64,000 nucleotides of DNA from Bacteroidota bacterium (GTDB lineage Bacteria > Bacteroidota > Bacteroidia > Chitinophagales > BACL12): contig JADJIS010000003.1 of NCBI GenBank assembly GCA_016706865.1, positions 1,426,001-1,490,000 of the forward strand, given 5' to 3'. Every line of letters starts with the position of its first letter. Position 1 is the first letter of the stretch. The notes below the pieces were generated by a model that saw only the letters and a list, made by a program, of their open reading frames with translations, was not told the origin of the DNA and searched no databases. Below are positions 35,133-44,111 of the stretch, piece by piece. The position numbers were made by a program, and so were the translations under genes.

Positions 35133-35266
35133 GCGTATAATAACGACTTAGCGCAAGCGGAGCTAACGTGCTTCGTATGACAGTTTTTCGTAAATTTGAA
35201 TATTCGGCTTCGTAGAAAGTTTTGTGGTGAAAATCCCCGCCTGCGCCAAGCCGCAAAACGTTATGC
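35133..35266 (+). repeat. attC site 24 (CTTGGCGC-type, diverged)
   Basis: Tag GCGTATAAT, with T instead of the final AAC; arms ACTTAGCGCAAGCGGAG and CCCGCCTGCGCCAAGC; core GTTATGC at 35260. Confidence 0.68.
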
Positions 35267-35279
35267 GTAATTTCATACT

Positions 35280-35903
35280 ATGAGATCCACTACATTTTGT
35301 ATTATAACTATTTTTACAATATTATCCTTTTAATGTAATCAAAATGCTAAAAAACCAAACAAAAAAGTAGAAGATATAACATTCACCTCAACCAACAGTA
35401 ATATGAAACAAGTGCTTCAACAAATATCTTTCAATACAATTAGAAACGGGGAATTTAAACCTTCCGCAGAGCAGGTCAAAAATCAATGGCTTGGTAATAG
35501 TCCAGCTTCCTCTGAAGAAATAGAGAAAGCGGAAAATCGATTAAATGTAATATTACCTGATGATTATAAATTATTTCTCGAAAACTGTAATGGATTTCCA
35601 GCAAGTAGTTTTACCGAACCAACATTTCACCCGGTTAATGAAATTGATTATTTGAAAAATGTAGATCCACAATTGATTGAAATATGGATTGAAACTGGAA
35701 ATGTGGAAGAAGGTAAAATGTTAGAAAAGAGTATAATTATAGCAGGAAAGTATGAAGAACAATATTTTTTGCTAATACCTCCTACCGATCCTAAAACATT
35801 TTGGAAATATTGGAAATTTGCCCATTGGCATCCTGGAGAAGTGGAGTTTCAAGACCTAATGTCATATTGGACTGACGTATTAAACTTTACAAAAGGCCTT
35901 TAA
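35280..35903 (+). pseudogene. SMI1/KNR4 (SUKH) lipoprotein gene with a stop just before the lipobox Cys
   Basis: ATG 35280 starts a lipoprotein signal (MRSTTFCIITIFTILSF) that meets TAA at 35331; the same frame goes on TGT AAT CAA, i.e. the expected Cys-Asn, then into the intact 166-residue SUKH domain (ATG 35403). That domain shows ENRLNVILPDDYKLFLENCNG and the Trp-rich C terminus of the SMI1/KNR4 family, many of which are immunity proteins. A single base change would restore a lipidated immunity protein; translation from 35403 would give a cytosolic one. Confidence 0.8.
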
Positions 35904-35916
35904 ATTTGTAAAAACT

Positions 35917-36049
35917 ACCCGTAACAACACATTTGCGCCATCAGGGCGACAACATCCTCCCAATAATTATCGATAACCCAAAACTTCGTATTTTTATTAA
36001 AGATTTTCGATTGCCTTCCCATACGTCGCAAATCTGCAAAACGTTGTGC
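35917..36049 (+). repeat. attC site 25 (major type), left border of the bpX unit
   Basis: Tag ACCCGTAAC (two mismatches to GTTATGCGT); core GTTGTGC at 36043. The start tag TTGTGCGCC recurs in complement at 43048. Confidence 0.84.
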
Positions 36050-36129
36050 GCCATTTTACCGAACCATATAACAACTATTAAAACTACGAAAAAATAACAA
36101 TTTTTGCTTAAATTTAACGTATATACAAA

Positions 36130-36240
36130 ATGAAACTGAAAGAAAATACAAAAAAAGTAGTTGATGCAATTGTGTTTGGTTATACTAACAAGAAATTAAA
36201 TGTATTGCTAATCAAAAGATGGATTTTTGTTCGATATTAA
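36130..36240 (+). pseudogene. N-terminal remnant of a Nudix/NrtR-like gene
   Basis: A 36-codon frame reads MKLKENTKKVVDAIVFGYTN then KKLNVLLIKR, the usual N terminus of Bacteroidota Nudix hydrolase/NrtR-like proteins. After LLIKR the frame degenerates and stops at 36238; the Nudix box is absent. A faint FVKG-like sequence follows. The fragment marks the left junction of the bpX operon insertion. Confidence 0.6.
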
Positions 36241-36255
36241 TTTTTCGTAAAAGGA

Positions 36256-36894
36256 ATGAACATTATGCCCCATTATTTTTACGAGACAATTTATCAACTT
36301 CGAGCAAACGAAGAAATCATTTTGTACGACAATTTGCTTTATTTTAAAGGAGATGACGAAGCGTTGGTAAAAGAATTTCTGCAAATTGAATTTGATGTTG
36401 AGTCCGAAAATCATCCTTTTTCTACACCAAAATACAATGCAGAATCGGCTTTATGGGCAGCAAAAATAGTTTATACTGCTTGCCAAATTTTATTGTACCG
36501 AGAGCATAAAGAAGCAGAGTTGACTGATTTATTGCCCTTATTTTCACAACCAATTACTACAGAAGCTATACTTTCGGCAGATTTATGTTTGCGTTTTTTA
36601 CCTCAAATATTGGCAGAAGCCAAACTGATAGACCCTGAAGATCATGTGATTCCTATTCTTGAAAATATTTTAAACCAATGTCATTATTCTGGAATTGGGA
36701 TAATATTAGCTCTTGAAAATTTAGACTTTGATCCGATTTTTAGCAACCCTTGTTTGGAACAATTGTATATAGATAGAGTGATTGAAACAAAAGATAGAAA
36801 ACGAGCTGAATTGCCTCAAATGCTTGAAAAGATTAGGGCAACGCTTGGTAATTATACCGAAAATTATTGGAATGAATTTAAGAAATCAGATTAA
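36256..36894 (+). CDS. First gene of the MoxR-bpX ternary system, uncharacterised component
   Basis: A 212-residue, mostly helical acidic protein with no signal peptide. I do not recognise its domain with certainty; by position it is one of the bpX-named components that accompany MoxR in these operons. The ATG at 36256 follows AAAAGG; an ATG at 36265 is also possible. It ends four bases before the MoxR gene. Confidence 0.68.
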   Translation: MNIMPHYFYETIYQLRANEEIILYDNLLYFKGDDEALVKEFLQIEFDVESENHPFSTPKYNAESALWAAKIVYTACQILLYREHKEAELTDLLPLFSQPITTEAILSADLCLRFLPQILAEAKLIDPEDHVIPILENILNQCHYSGIGIILALENLDFDPIFSNPCLEQLYIDRVIETKDRKRAELPQMLEKIRATLGNYTENYWNEFKKSD

Positions 36895-36898
36895 ATAA

Positions 36899-38029
36899 AT
36901 GGAAAATTTAAACAAACTAAATGCAGTTTTAAATTATGTAAAGCATGCATTTATTGGCAAAGATGAGATTATAGACTTGCTTGGTATTTCTTTGATTGCT
37001 AGAGAAAATGCTTTTCTTCTTGGTCCGCCTGGCACTGCAAAAAGTGCCATTGTAAGAATGCTTTCGCAATGTATCGAAGATGGAAAAAACTTTGAATATC
37101 TGTTGACACGATTTACCGAACCCAATGAAATTTTTGGACCATTTGATATTCGCAAACTCAAAGAAGGGGAACTGATTACCAATACAGAAGGTATGCTGCC
37201 AGAGGCTTCTTTGGTTTTTTTAGATGAGATATTTAATGCCAATAGTGCTATTTTGAATAGTTTATTGATGGCATTGAACGAAAAAATATTTAGGCGAGGT
37301 AAAGAAACAAAGAAGTTGCCCGCATTAATGTTTGTGGGGGCTAGTAATATATTGCCCGAAGAGGAGTCTTTGAATGCACTACTAGACAGATTTTTAATAA
37401 GAGCCAAATGCGATTATGTAGATCCAGATAAATTGCACGATGTGCTTTTGGCTGGTTGGAATTTGGAAAATAATAGTCAAAGAGAAATGCAGACTATTAC
37501 ATCCAAAGAGATAAGAAACCTACAATTACAAGCACGAAAAATAGATTTAACACCTATCCGAAAAGAGTATATTGATATTGTACATTCTTTGAGAAATACA
37601 GGCATTAAGGTTTCGGACAGGCGAGCCGTAAAATTACAAAATCTGATAGCAGCAAGTGCATTAATATGTGGCCGAACCGAAGCAATAAAAACCGATATGT
37701 GGGTGCTGAAATATATTTGGGACACTGAAGAGCAAATAGAAATTCTGGAAGGCATTATTAATAATATTATTGACAAAGAGATAGATGAAAAGTCGCACCC
37801 ACAGGCACTTTTAAACAAAGCTCCCAATCCCGAGGAAGTGATGAAAGAAGTACAGTATTTAAAAGATAAATGGCAAAATGAAACTTTGACTTTTGAAGAA
37901 CAAAATGTAGTAAAAGATAAACTAAGATATGTACAGAATAGGTGTGCTTGGATTAAAAATGTGGAGCAAAAGCAATACATTCAAATAGAAATAGAAAATT
38001 TATGGCAGAAAATTTTGCAGACCATTTAG
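36899..38029 (+). CDS. MoxR-type AAA+ ATPase
   Basis: A 376-residue MoxR/RavA-type AAA+ ATPase. Walker A is GPPGTAKS (residues 42-49), Walker B LVFLDE (105-110), sensor 1 in GASN, and LLDRFLIR holds the arginine finger. MoxR ATPases act as chaperones that load or remodel vWA-domain partners; here the partner is probably the 855-residue protein downstream. The C-terminal 120 residues are helical. It overlaps the next gene by 28 bases, showing tight coupling. Confidence 0.9.
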   Translation: MENLNKLNAVLNYVKHAFIGKDEIIDLLGISLIARENAFLLGPPGTAKSAIVRMLSQCIEDGKNFEYLLTRFTEPNEIFGPFDIRKLKEGELITNTEGMLPEASLVFLDEIFNANSAILNSLLMALNEKIFRRGKETKKLPALMFVGASNILPEEESLNALLDRFLIRAKCDYVDPDKLHDVLLAGWNLENNSQREMQTITSKEIRNLQLQARKIDLTPIRKEYIDIVHSLRNTGIKVSDRRAVKLQNLIAASALICGRTEAIKTDMWVLKYIWDTEEQIEILEGIINNIIDKEIDEKSHPQALLNKAPNPEEVMKEVQYLKDKWQNETLTFEEQNVVKDKLRYVQNRCAWIKNVEQKQYIQIEIENLWQKILQTI

Positions 38030-38724
38030 TACAAATAGAGACAGTTCACAAAGAACATTTGGGACAAATAAGGCATTGGGACAATCTGAAAATAGCCACC
38101 GAAGCCAACTATATTTGGATAAAAAATTTTACCGAATTGCAATTAGCCTCAGCCGAATTGCAATCTATTCCATTTACAAAAACATTTGTTTGTAAAGACA
38201 ATCTACTGTTTCCGAAAGGAAATCTTTTGCCCTTCAAAAAAATGCCCAATCTTTTGTGGACACCAATAGAAAGGGCATTGAGCATTGAATTGTCTAATTT
38301 TAATCACAATTTTTTTGGAATTCATCAGTCTGTAGAAATTAAACTTATTTCTACCGAAGCAGAGCAAAAAGCCACTGTTTTATTGGTAAATAAACATACC
38401 GCAAGTAAATACATTTCAAATGCTTCGGCTATTCGTTTAAAACCTTTGAAATGGGTATTGATAGATGCTGAAAATGCTTTGATATTTGGTGAGCCGATGC
38501 TGCCTGTTGATGGCAAAACATTTTGGCAAAAAGGTAATTTCATATTTCCAGTGGGGCTTCATTTGGAATTTCTGTTGTTAGAAAAAATTATAGAAAAAAA
38601 ACTCAATCCCTACCAAACTCAATCGATTTGGTGGACTTCGGAATACAGTTATTGTTTGATAGATAGAACGAAGCTAAAGCCTTTATCCATCTCCTCCTGG
38701 AAACAAACCCTTAAAATAGATTGA
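38002..38724 (+). CDS. bpX-family component of the ternary system
   Basis: A 240-residue protein of beta strands and Trp-containing turns with the look of the small bpX-type proteins encoded between MoxR and the large vWA/propeller protein. No catalytic motif is visible. It starts inside the MoxR gene and ends one base before the next start. The exact bpX class could not be assigned by eye. Confidence 0.66.
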   Translation: MAENFADHLVQIETVHKEHLGQIRHWDNLKIATEANYIWIKNFTELQLASAELQSIPFTKTFVCKDNLLFPKGNLLPFKKMPNLLWTPIERALSIELSNFNHNFFGIHQSVEIKLISTEAEQKATVLLVNKHTASKYISNASAIRLKPLKWVLIDAENALIFGEPMLPVDGKTFWQKGNFIFPVGLHLEFLLLEKIIEKKLNPYQTQSIWWTSEYSYCLIDRTKLKPLSISSWKQTLKID

Positions 38725-38725
38725 T

Positions 38726-41293
38726 ATGAATGCCAGTGATTATTTTCGATCTTATGAAGAATATTTTTGGCTTTGGGAAGATGAAAACGAAGTATTGACT
38801 ATCAATGGCGGTAGTACGATTGCTTATACAGAAGAACTAATACCTATTTTGGCCGCCATTGCCGAGAGGGGCTTGCCTTCATTTGGGGCTATTTTATGTG
38901 CAATGATAGCAATAAACAGAACCGAAGAGAATTCTTTAGATTTTGTGTATAAAATATTGTCAGCATTAGAATTTAATGAGCATTTTAAAAATTCAGATTT
39001 AAAAGAAAGTTTTAATTTTCTTACCATTTTGCAATCCCTGCCCGATGAGTATAAAATAGGAAAGAGAAAACAAATATTATTAACAACCATTTTTGAAAAT
39101 GCACACAATAGAATCAATTCTTCTACATCAATAGGTATTGTAAATGTTTTAAAAGAAGAAAAAAGAAGGACTCGCTTTCAAAAGTTAAGCGTATTGACTG
39201 GAAATGTTTTTGCAAAAGATATCAAGGTTTTCCAAATACTCTCCCGAAAGTTTACAAGCATTCAGTCTATAATAGATGCAATGGGCGATTTGCCCGAAAT
39301 TGCAGAAGAGTTATTACCTCAATTAGATACAAGATCTACAACCGAAATAAACTACAAAGATTTTGTAGAAGAATTGATGGACAATTCGCAAACATTTCAA
39401 ATAGGGGCATTGATAAAACCCATTTGGGCAGGATTTAATGTTCCTATTTTCAATGCCCATCCTAGCGAACAGCCTTTGGGCGGGGTGTCAGATTTATCCA
39501 ATAAAGGTGATTTCGACAAACTTTTGGTATCCGAATTTGCTAATGACGACTTGCTTTTTATGTCACGTTTGGCCAATAACGAAGCCTTGTATTTACATAG
39601 AGAAATGCCACCAATTACCGACAAATTGCAAAGAATTATTCTGATAGATATTTCATTGAAAACTTGGGGCATTCCAAAAATATTAGGCTATGCCAGTAGT
39701 TTAGCTATTTCCAAACATCCAAAATCGAAGAGCGAAAGCAAGTTGTTTTTGGTTGGAGATACTTTTTTACCAATGGAATACGAAAAAACGAGTAATGTTA
39801 TCGACGGTTTGCAACAAGTAGCTTTGGGCTTGAATGCCCAAAAAGGGATTGCGGCATTTTTGGAATCAAATAAACAAAACAAGCAATTAGAAATATTTTA
39901 TATTACCACTCCCGAAGGGCTTAAATATCCTGAAATAGCCAGGTTACTGGCAGAAAACCATACGCTTTTCCGCTACATTATTACTACTAATATTGAAGGC
40001 AATATTTATTTTTATAAAAATAAAAACAATGCCTTTAAGCATTTGCAAACCATTAAATTGCCTTTAGAAAAACTTTGGAAAAAGCCATTGAAACCATTTG
40101 AGCAAAAACATATTCCATATTTGCCTGAATCAAATGAAGTTTACCCACTATTGCTCCCTTTACCAAAAAAAAGAAGCAGATTGATTCCTATTAGAAACGA
40201 AGTGTATTTTGTTTCTAATAGATGCCTATTTCGAATAGTAAATTTTGGAAATCAAACAAACAAAAAGGGTTGCGAATTGGTTTTGAAAAATGTACCCGCA
40301 AATAGCAATTATGAACTTGGGAAAACAGATAAAGGAATATTACTTTTTCTTTCATTCAATCCGCAAAACAGAGGGGTTATTATTACAGATTTAGAAACAT
40401 TGCAATATGCCAAAGTTTTTTTTAATGAATGGAAATCTTCACGAATTATTGAGTTTATATTTTTAAGGGAACAGTTTACTTTCCAAATTAGAAATGCTGA
40501 TGTATATACCTTTAACGCAAATTTTGAGACAAAAATTATTGAAATTGAAAAAAAGGAATATAATAGTGGTGTTTTCAATAATGATTATACTGAAAGACAA
40601 AAACAATGTATCGATTTGAATGCTGTTTTTCATGGATTGGCATTTAATGTATTAAAAAACCTTAAAGAGGTTTATATAAATGAAGAGAATTGGCTGGTGT
40701 TTAATTCCCATCAACTGAAATTTCAGTATGGTATGCAACACATGCAATTTTACCATTACAATAGAATGAGTAAAGAGCCTAAAGTGAAGGCTCAATACGA
40801 TTCTACCAAAAAAGCCTATGTATTTAACGAAGGCAGCGAAATATCAGTAAACGGAACCGGCTTTTTTACGTTAAAAAGTAGCAATACCGATATTCCTGCA
40901 ATATATATATCTTCTACAATAGATATTATTTTAGGGGTAGCTACAGAAACATATTTTGCAGGGTATGATTATTTTTATGGCATTCCATATTTCACATTTC
41001 GTTTGCAGTCTAGCGGTCTCAAAAAAGTAAGTGCGATTAAAATTCTAAAAACTTATAGTGGCATTGGCTTAAAGGATGCAAAGAATATTATAGATACCGC
41101 ACCGATTCAATTTGCAATGTATTTGAAAAATGATGATGCAGAAAAAATGACAAAAGAGCTACAGGATATCGGTTGTGAGATTGCTTTTTATGGGAATAAA
41201 AAGGAGCAAACAATTATTTCTAACCAAGAATTTTATGACGCCTATATTCAAAAATTTATAACCCAAATAGTGCAATATGAATCTAAGAATTAA
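38726..41293 (+). CDS. Large vWA and beta-propeller protein with an L7/L12-like C-terminal domain
   Basis: An 855-residue protein. A helical N-terminal third is followed by a vWA-like region (about residues 300-440, starting RIILIDISLKTWG; the D-x-S-x-K reads as a degenerate MIDAS). Residues about 460-760 are repeated beta-hairpins consistent with a propeller. Residues about 764-825 match the ribosomal L7/L12 C-terminal fold (KVSAIKILKTYSGIGLKDAK). It is the probable MoxR client. The last 17 bases overlap the next gene. Confidence 0.75.
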   Translation: MNASDYFRSYEEYFWLWEDENEVLTINGGSTIAYTEELIPILAAIAERGLPSFGAILCAMIAINRTEENSLDFVYKILSALEFNEHFKNSDLKESFNFLTILQSLPDEYKIGKRKQILLTTIFENAHNRINSSTSIGIVNVLKEEKRRTRFQKLSVLTGNVFAKDIKVFQILSRKFTSIQSIIDAMGDLPEIAEELLPQLDTRSTTEINYKDFVEELMDNSQTFQIGALIKPIWAGFNVPIFNAHPSEQPLGGVSDLSNKGDFDKLLVSEFANDDLLFMSRLANNEALYLHREMPPITDKLQRIILIDISLKTWGIPKILGYASSLAISKHPKSKSESKLFLVGDTFLPMEYEKTSNVIDGLQQVALGLNAQKGIAAFLESNKQNKQLEIFYITTPEGLKYPEIARLLAENHTLFRYIITTNIEGNIYFYKNKNNAFKHLQTIKLPLEKLWKKPLKPFEQKHIPYLPESNEVYPLLLPLPKKRSRLIPIRNEVYFVSNRCLFRIVNFGNQTNKKGCELVLKNVPANSNYELGKTDKGILLFLSFNPQNRGVIITDLETLQYAKVFFNEWKSSRIIEFIFLREQFTFQIRNADVYTFNANFETKIIEIEKKEYNSGVFNNDYTERQKQCIDLNAVFHGLAFNVLKNLKEVYINEENWLVFNSHQLKFQYGMQHMQFYHYNRMSKEPKVKAQYDSTKKAYVFNEGSEISVNGTGFFTLKSSNTDIPAIYISSTIDIILGVATETYFAGYDYFYGIPYFTFRLQSSGLKKVSAIKILKTYSGIGLKDAKNIIDTAPIQFAMYLKNDDAEKMTKELQDIGCEIAFYGNKKEQTIISNQEFYDAYIQKFITQIVQYESKN

Positions 41294-42998
41294 ACCTTGG
41301 TCAAAAAATACGTATCCTCTTCAAGGTATTTTGATTAAAGGCACTGACTTGAAACATTGGCTCTATCAGCTTCAAATTTTAGAAATAGATATAAATACGG
41401 TTCCCGTTTTTGCCATTCCAGATACAAGTCCAAATTCTATTTGGGGCTGTTTTGTGGAGTTGAAGCAAGTCATTTCAAACGATTTTAAATTACAGAATGT
41501 ACAGTTTTGCCAATGTATTAAAGATGCATTATTTATACCCGAATTTTCTACAATATATCCTAAAATTAATCCTTCTGAAATAGCCATTTTATTTGCAAAA
41601 TGTCAGCATATTATTCATCCGGAGTTTGGTCTTTTTGAATTACAAAACCCAATTGATTGGCAAGATGTATTAGAAATCCCCTTGCCACAAAACTGTGTAA
41701 TTACGGAGCCTCAAATTACCGCTTTTCGCCCTCAAACTATTCATAAAATTGAAATAAAAGCATTGCCTCCAGAAGAATTATTGAAAAATATGGAGGAGAA
41801 CACATTTCCTAAGAAGGAAACTTTTATAGAAAAGCCACTCAATTGGAAAGAAAAGATAAAATACCAACTTTTAAAATCGGTTTTTTGGACATCTGAAACT
41901 GGTGATGGAGGAAAGCAAACCGAAAAAGCAAATTGGTTTACAAAGTTGGCCTACATGTTGGGTAAATTAATTCCCACCGGCGGGAAGTTGTTTGAAAAGT
42001 TTGAAAATGATTTTGAAGATTTAGAGAAACGAAACCGTTCGGAAATGGAAAAATTGTTGCAATTGTTTAAAAGCAACCCCGAAGAAGCTTTAAAATATGC
42101 CATTCCAATTGATAATGAAGGCACAAATAGAGGTGGAGACAAAGGCACATTTAGTATGAGTCAACGATGGAAATCGTTTAAATTATTTGGCAATAGCGGG
42201 GCAAGTGGTAGTGGAAACGTGCTTTTGAAGGACAACTCCATGGCTAAATTGCAACAACAGTATAACCAAACAGCAATCAATTTAATAAAGGAAAAAAAAT
42301 ATGAAAAAGCGGCATTTGTGTATATGAAATTATTGAAAAACAACCAAATGGCGGCAAATACTTTGGAAGACGGAAAGCTGTATCCCGAAGCAGCCGCTTT
42401 GTATTTAAAATATATGAATAATAAAGAAAGAGCCGCTTCGTGCTTCGAAAAAGGGAGAATGACTTCTGATGCGATTGGACTATACAAAGAGTTGAAGATG
42501 TACGAAAAAGTTGGTGATTTATACCAGTCTATCAATAACCAAAAAGAAGCCTTTGAGCACTATAATTATGTAGTAGAAAACTATAAAGCCTCCGACCAAT
42601 ATCTGAAAGCCTCCTTGCTTTTGCGCAATAAAATGGAAGACAAATCATCTGCTCAGGATATCCTGCTTGCTGGTTGGCGAGAGGAAAAAGATAGTTTTAA
42701 TTGTATCAATAATTATTTTGTAAATATTGAAGATATACAAATTTTGTCGAAAGAAATTGATAGAATTTATAGAAACGAAACCAATGAAAGAAACAAACAG
42801 GAGTTTCTAAAAGCCTTGAAATATGAACAAAAAAAAGATGCCCTAATAGCTACACAAACCAAAGAACTTGCTTACGAAATAATTTCAGAACTGGCTAAAA
42901 TAAATTCTGGTATTCTAAACGAGTTGTCAGCTTTTAATAAAGATGCACAATTGTCTAAAGACATTACAAGGTATAAAATGAAAGAAAAACGACAATGA
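41277..42998 (+). CDS. bpX-type protein with TPR-like repeats
   Basis: A 573-residue protein. The N-terminal ~160 residues form a beta-rich domain of the bpX kind, followed by a charged linker (residues 165-310) and a helical-repeat region with TPR-like motifs (NLIKEKKYEKAAFVYMKLL, LYPEAAALYLKYM, DAIGLYKELKMYEKVGDLY). TPR arrays suggest recruitment of a partner or effector. It is the last gene of the operon; attC 26 follows 50 bases later. Confidence 0.7.
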   Translation: MNLRIKPWSKNTYPLQGILIKGTDLKHWLYQLQILEIDINTVPVFAIPDTSPNSIWGCFVELKQVISNDFKLQNVQFCQCIKDALFIPEFSTIYPKINPSEIAILFAKCQHIIHPEFGLFELQNPIDWQDVLEIPLPQNCVITEPQITAFRPQTIHKIEIKALPPEELLKNMEENTFPKKETFIEKPLNWKEKIKYQLLKSVFWTSETGDGGKQTEKANWFTKLAYMLGKLIPTGGKLFEKFENDFEDLEKRNRSEMEKLLQLFKSNPEEALKYAIPIDNEGTNRGGDKGTFSMSQRWKSFKLFGNSGASGSGNVLLKDNSMAKLQQQYNQTAINLIKEKKYEKAAFVYMKLLKNNQMAANTLEDGKLYPEAAALYLKYMNNKERAASCFEKGRMTSDAIGLYKELKMYEKVGDLYQSINNQKEAFEHYNYVVENYKASDQYLKASLLLRNKMEDKSSAQDILLAGWREEKDSFNCINNYFVNIEDIQILSKEIDRIYRNETNERNKQEFLKALKYEQKKDALIATQTKELAYEIISELAKINSGILNELSAFNKDAQLSKDITRYKMKEKRQ

Positions 42999-43047
42999 AA
43001 TATATAGAAATAATGAAATTTGAGAAACTCACAAAAAAAATATAAAC

Positions 43048-43183
43048 GGCGTACAATATGGGTTTGACAAAAGGGCGGCTTTATTACTAGGCCGAGCATT
43101 TGTAGTTTCTATTGGCTTTTGTATTAAATTTGAACATTGGTACATTTTACACCCCACTTTCGCCAAGCCCAAAAACGTTATCT
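43048..43183 (+). repeat. attC site 26 (GGTTTGAC-type), right border of the bpX unit
   Basis: Tag GGCGTACAAT; arms GGGTTTGACAAAAGGGCGG and the partner CTTTCGCCAAGCCC; core GTTATCT at 43177. The tag complements TTGTGCGCC at 36044 with one mismatch. Confidence 0.8.
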
Positions 43184-43286
43184 GCGATTTTAGAATGACT
43201 CGAAAACATAAAACTTTCTAGTCTCCATCGGCGAAGACCCGCTCCCCTACGCAGATTCATTTATGAACTTTTTTTACAATAAATAG

Positions 43287-43316
43287 TTGTTCATTCGGAC
43301 AACTTTATTATATTTG
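43287..43316 (+). promoter_or_regulatory. Promoter/operator of toxin-antitoxin module 5
   Basis: TTG (43287-43289), N19, TATATTTG (43309-43316), with the same inverted repeat as modules 1 and 2. The decayed toxin starts at 43323. Confidence 0.7.
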
Positions 43317-43322
43317 CTTTGG

Positions 43323-43666
43323 ATGGGATCTGAGAAAGTGAGAACTGTGTTTTTGTTTAATTACTATTTTACTGACTTTATGCAAAACAGAAGCAAAAAG
43401 TAAAAGACAAAATACTTTGGACTTTCAGAATAATTGAGAGGCAAAAATATATGCTTGAAGACTATTTAAAACATATCCAAGGAACGACTGGACTTTATGA
43501 AATCAGAGTTCAACAGGGGGGGTGACATATTTCGAATATTTTGCTTCTTTGATGAAGAAAAATTGATCGTCCTTGCGAACGAAAATCAGAAAAACTCGCA
43601 AAAGGACCCAAAGATCGAAATTGAAAAAGCATTAAAATAAAAACCGAATATGAAGAAGAAAAACAA
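43323..43666 (+). pseudogene. Decayed HigB-like toxin, module 5
   Basis: Starts like module 1 (MGSEKVRTVFLFNYYFTDF) but a one-base deletion near 43378 shifts the frame. An expanded G run near 43518 shifts it again, and a further deletion near 43634 breaks the C terminus. At least three frameshifts make a functional toxin unlikely. Confidence 0.84.
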
Positions 43667-43952
43667 TCTAAAATCTCTTGACCAATTTGTAGAAGAACAA
43701 AATGGTAAAAAAGGGACAACAAAACGTGATAAATTTGACAAGGGATTTAAAGCATTTGAACTTGGAGTTTTAATTCAGCAAGCGAGACTTAAAAAAGGAA
43801 TGACTCAAGAAGAACTTGCATTAAAGTGTGGAACCAATAAAGGCTATATTTCTAAAATCGAAAATAATATCAAAGAGGTCCGTATATCAACACTCCAAAA
43901 AATAGTAGAACTAGGTTTAGGGGGACATCTTGAATTGACAATTAAACTTTGA
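43650..43952 (+). CDS. HigA-like Xre antitoxin, module 5 (partner toxin decayed)
   Basis: A 100-residue intact antitoxin, nearly identical to those of modules 1 and 2 (Asn for Tyr at about residue 18). The promoter and operator remain intact while the toxin is broken. It may still neutralise the module 1 and 2 toxins, acting as an anti-addiction gene; that is inference. Cassette 43178-44105. Confidence 0.88.
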   Translation: MKKKNNLKSLDQFVEEQNGKKGTTKRDKFDKGFKAFELGVLIQQARLKKGMTQEELALKCGTNKGYISKIENNIKEVRISTLQKIVELGLGGHLELTIKL

Positions 43953-43977
43953 CAACTGACCATCATCCGAGAAAACC

Positions 43978-44111
43978 GCACGTAACAGCACATTTACGCC
44001 ATCAGGGCGACGACATCCTCCCAATAATTATCGATAACCCAAAACTTCGTATTTTTATTAAAGATTTTCGGTTGCCTTCCCCACCCGTCGCTAATCTGCT
44101 GCACGTTATGT
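43978..44111 (+). repeat. attC site 27 (major type)
   Basis: Tag GCACGTAAC, two mismatches to GTTATCTGC at 43177. Core GTTATGT at 44105. Confidence 0.83.

Larger units (their letters stand above)
36044..43177 (+). mobile_element. 7.1 kb cassette-like unit carrying a MoxR-bpX conflict operon
   Basis: The unit begins TTGTGCGCC after attC 25 and ends GGCGTACAA at attC 26; the tags complement at eight of nine positions. Five tightly packed same-strand genes (36256-42998) fill it. At its left end a Nudix N-terminal fragment (36130-36240) suggests the operon entered an existing Nudix cassette. This is roughly ten times the size of its neighbours. Confidence 0.7.

Noticed and set aside
36044..43177. 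Diversity-generating retroelement beside the bpX operon
   Set aside because: No reverse transcriptase and no template/variable repeat pair was seen.
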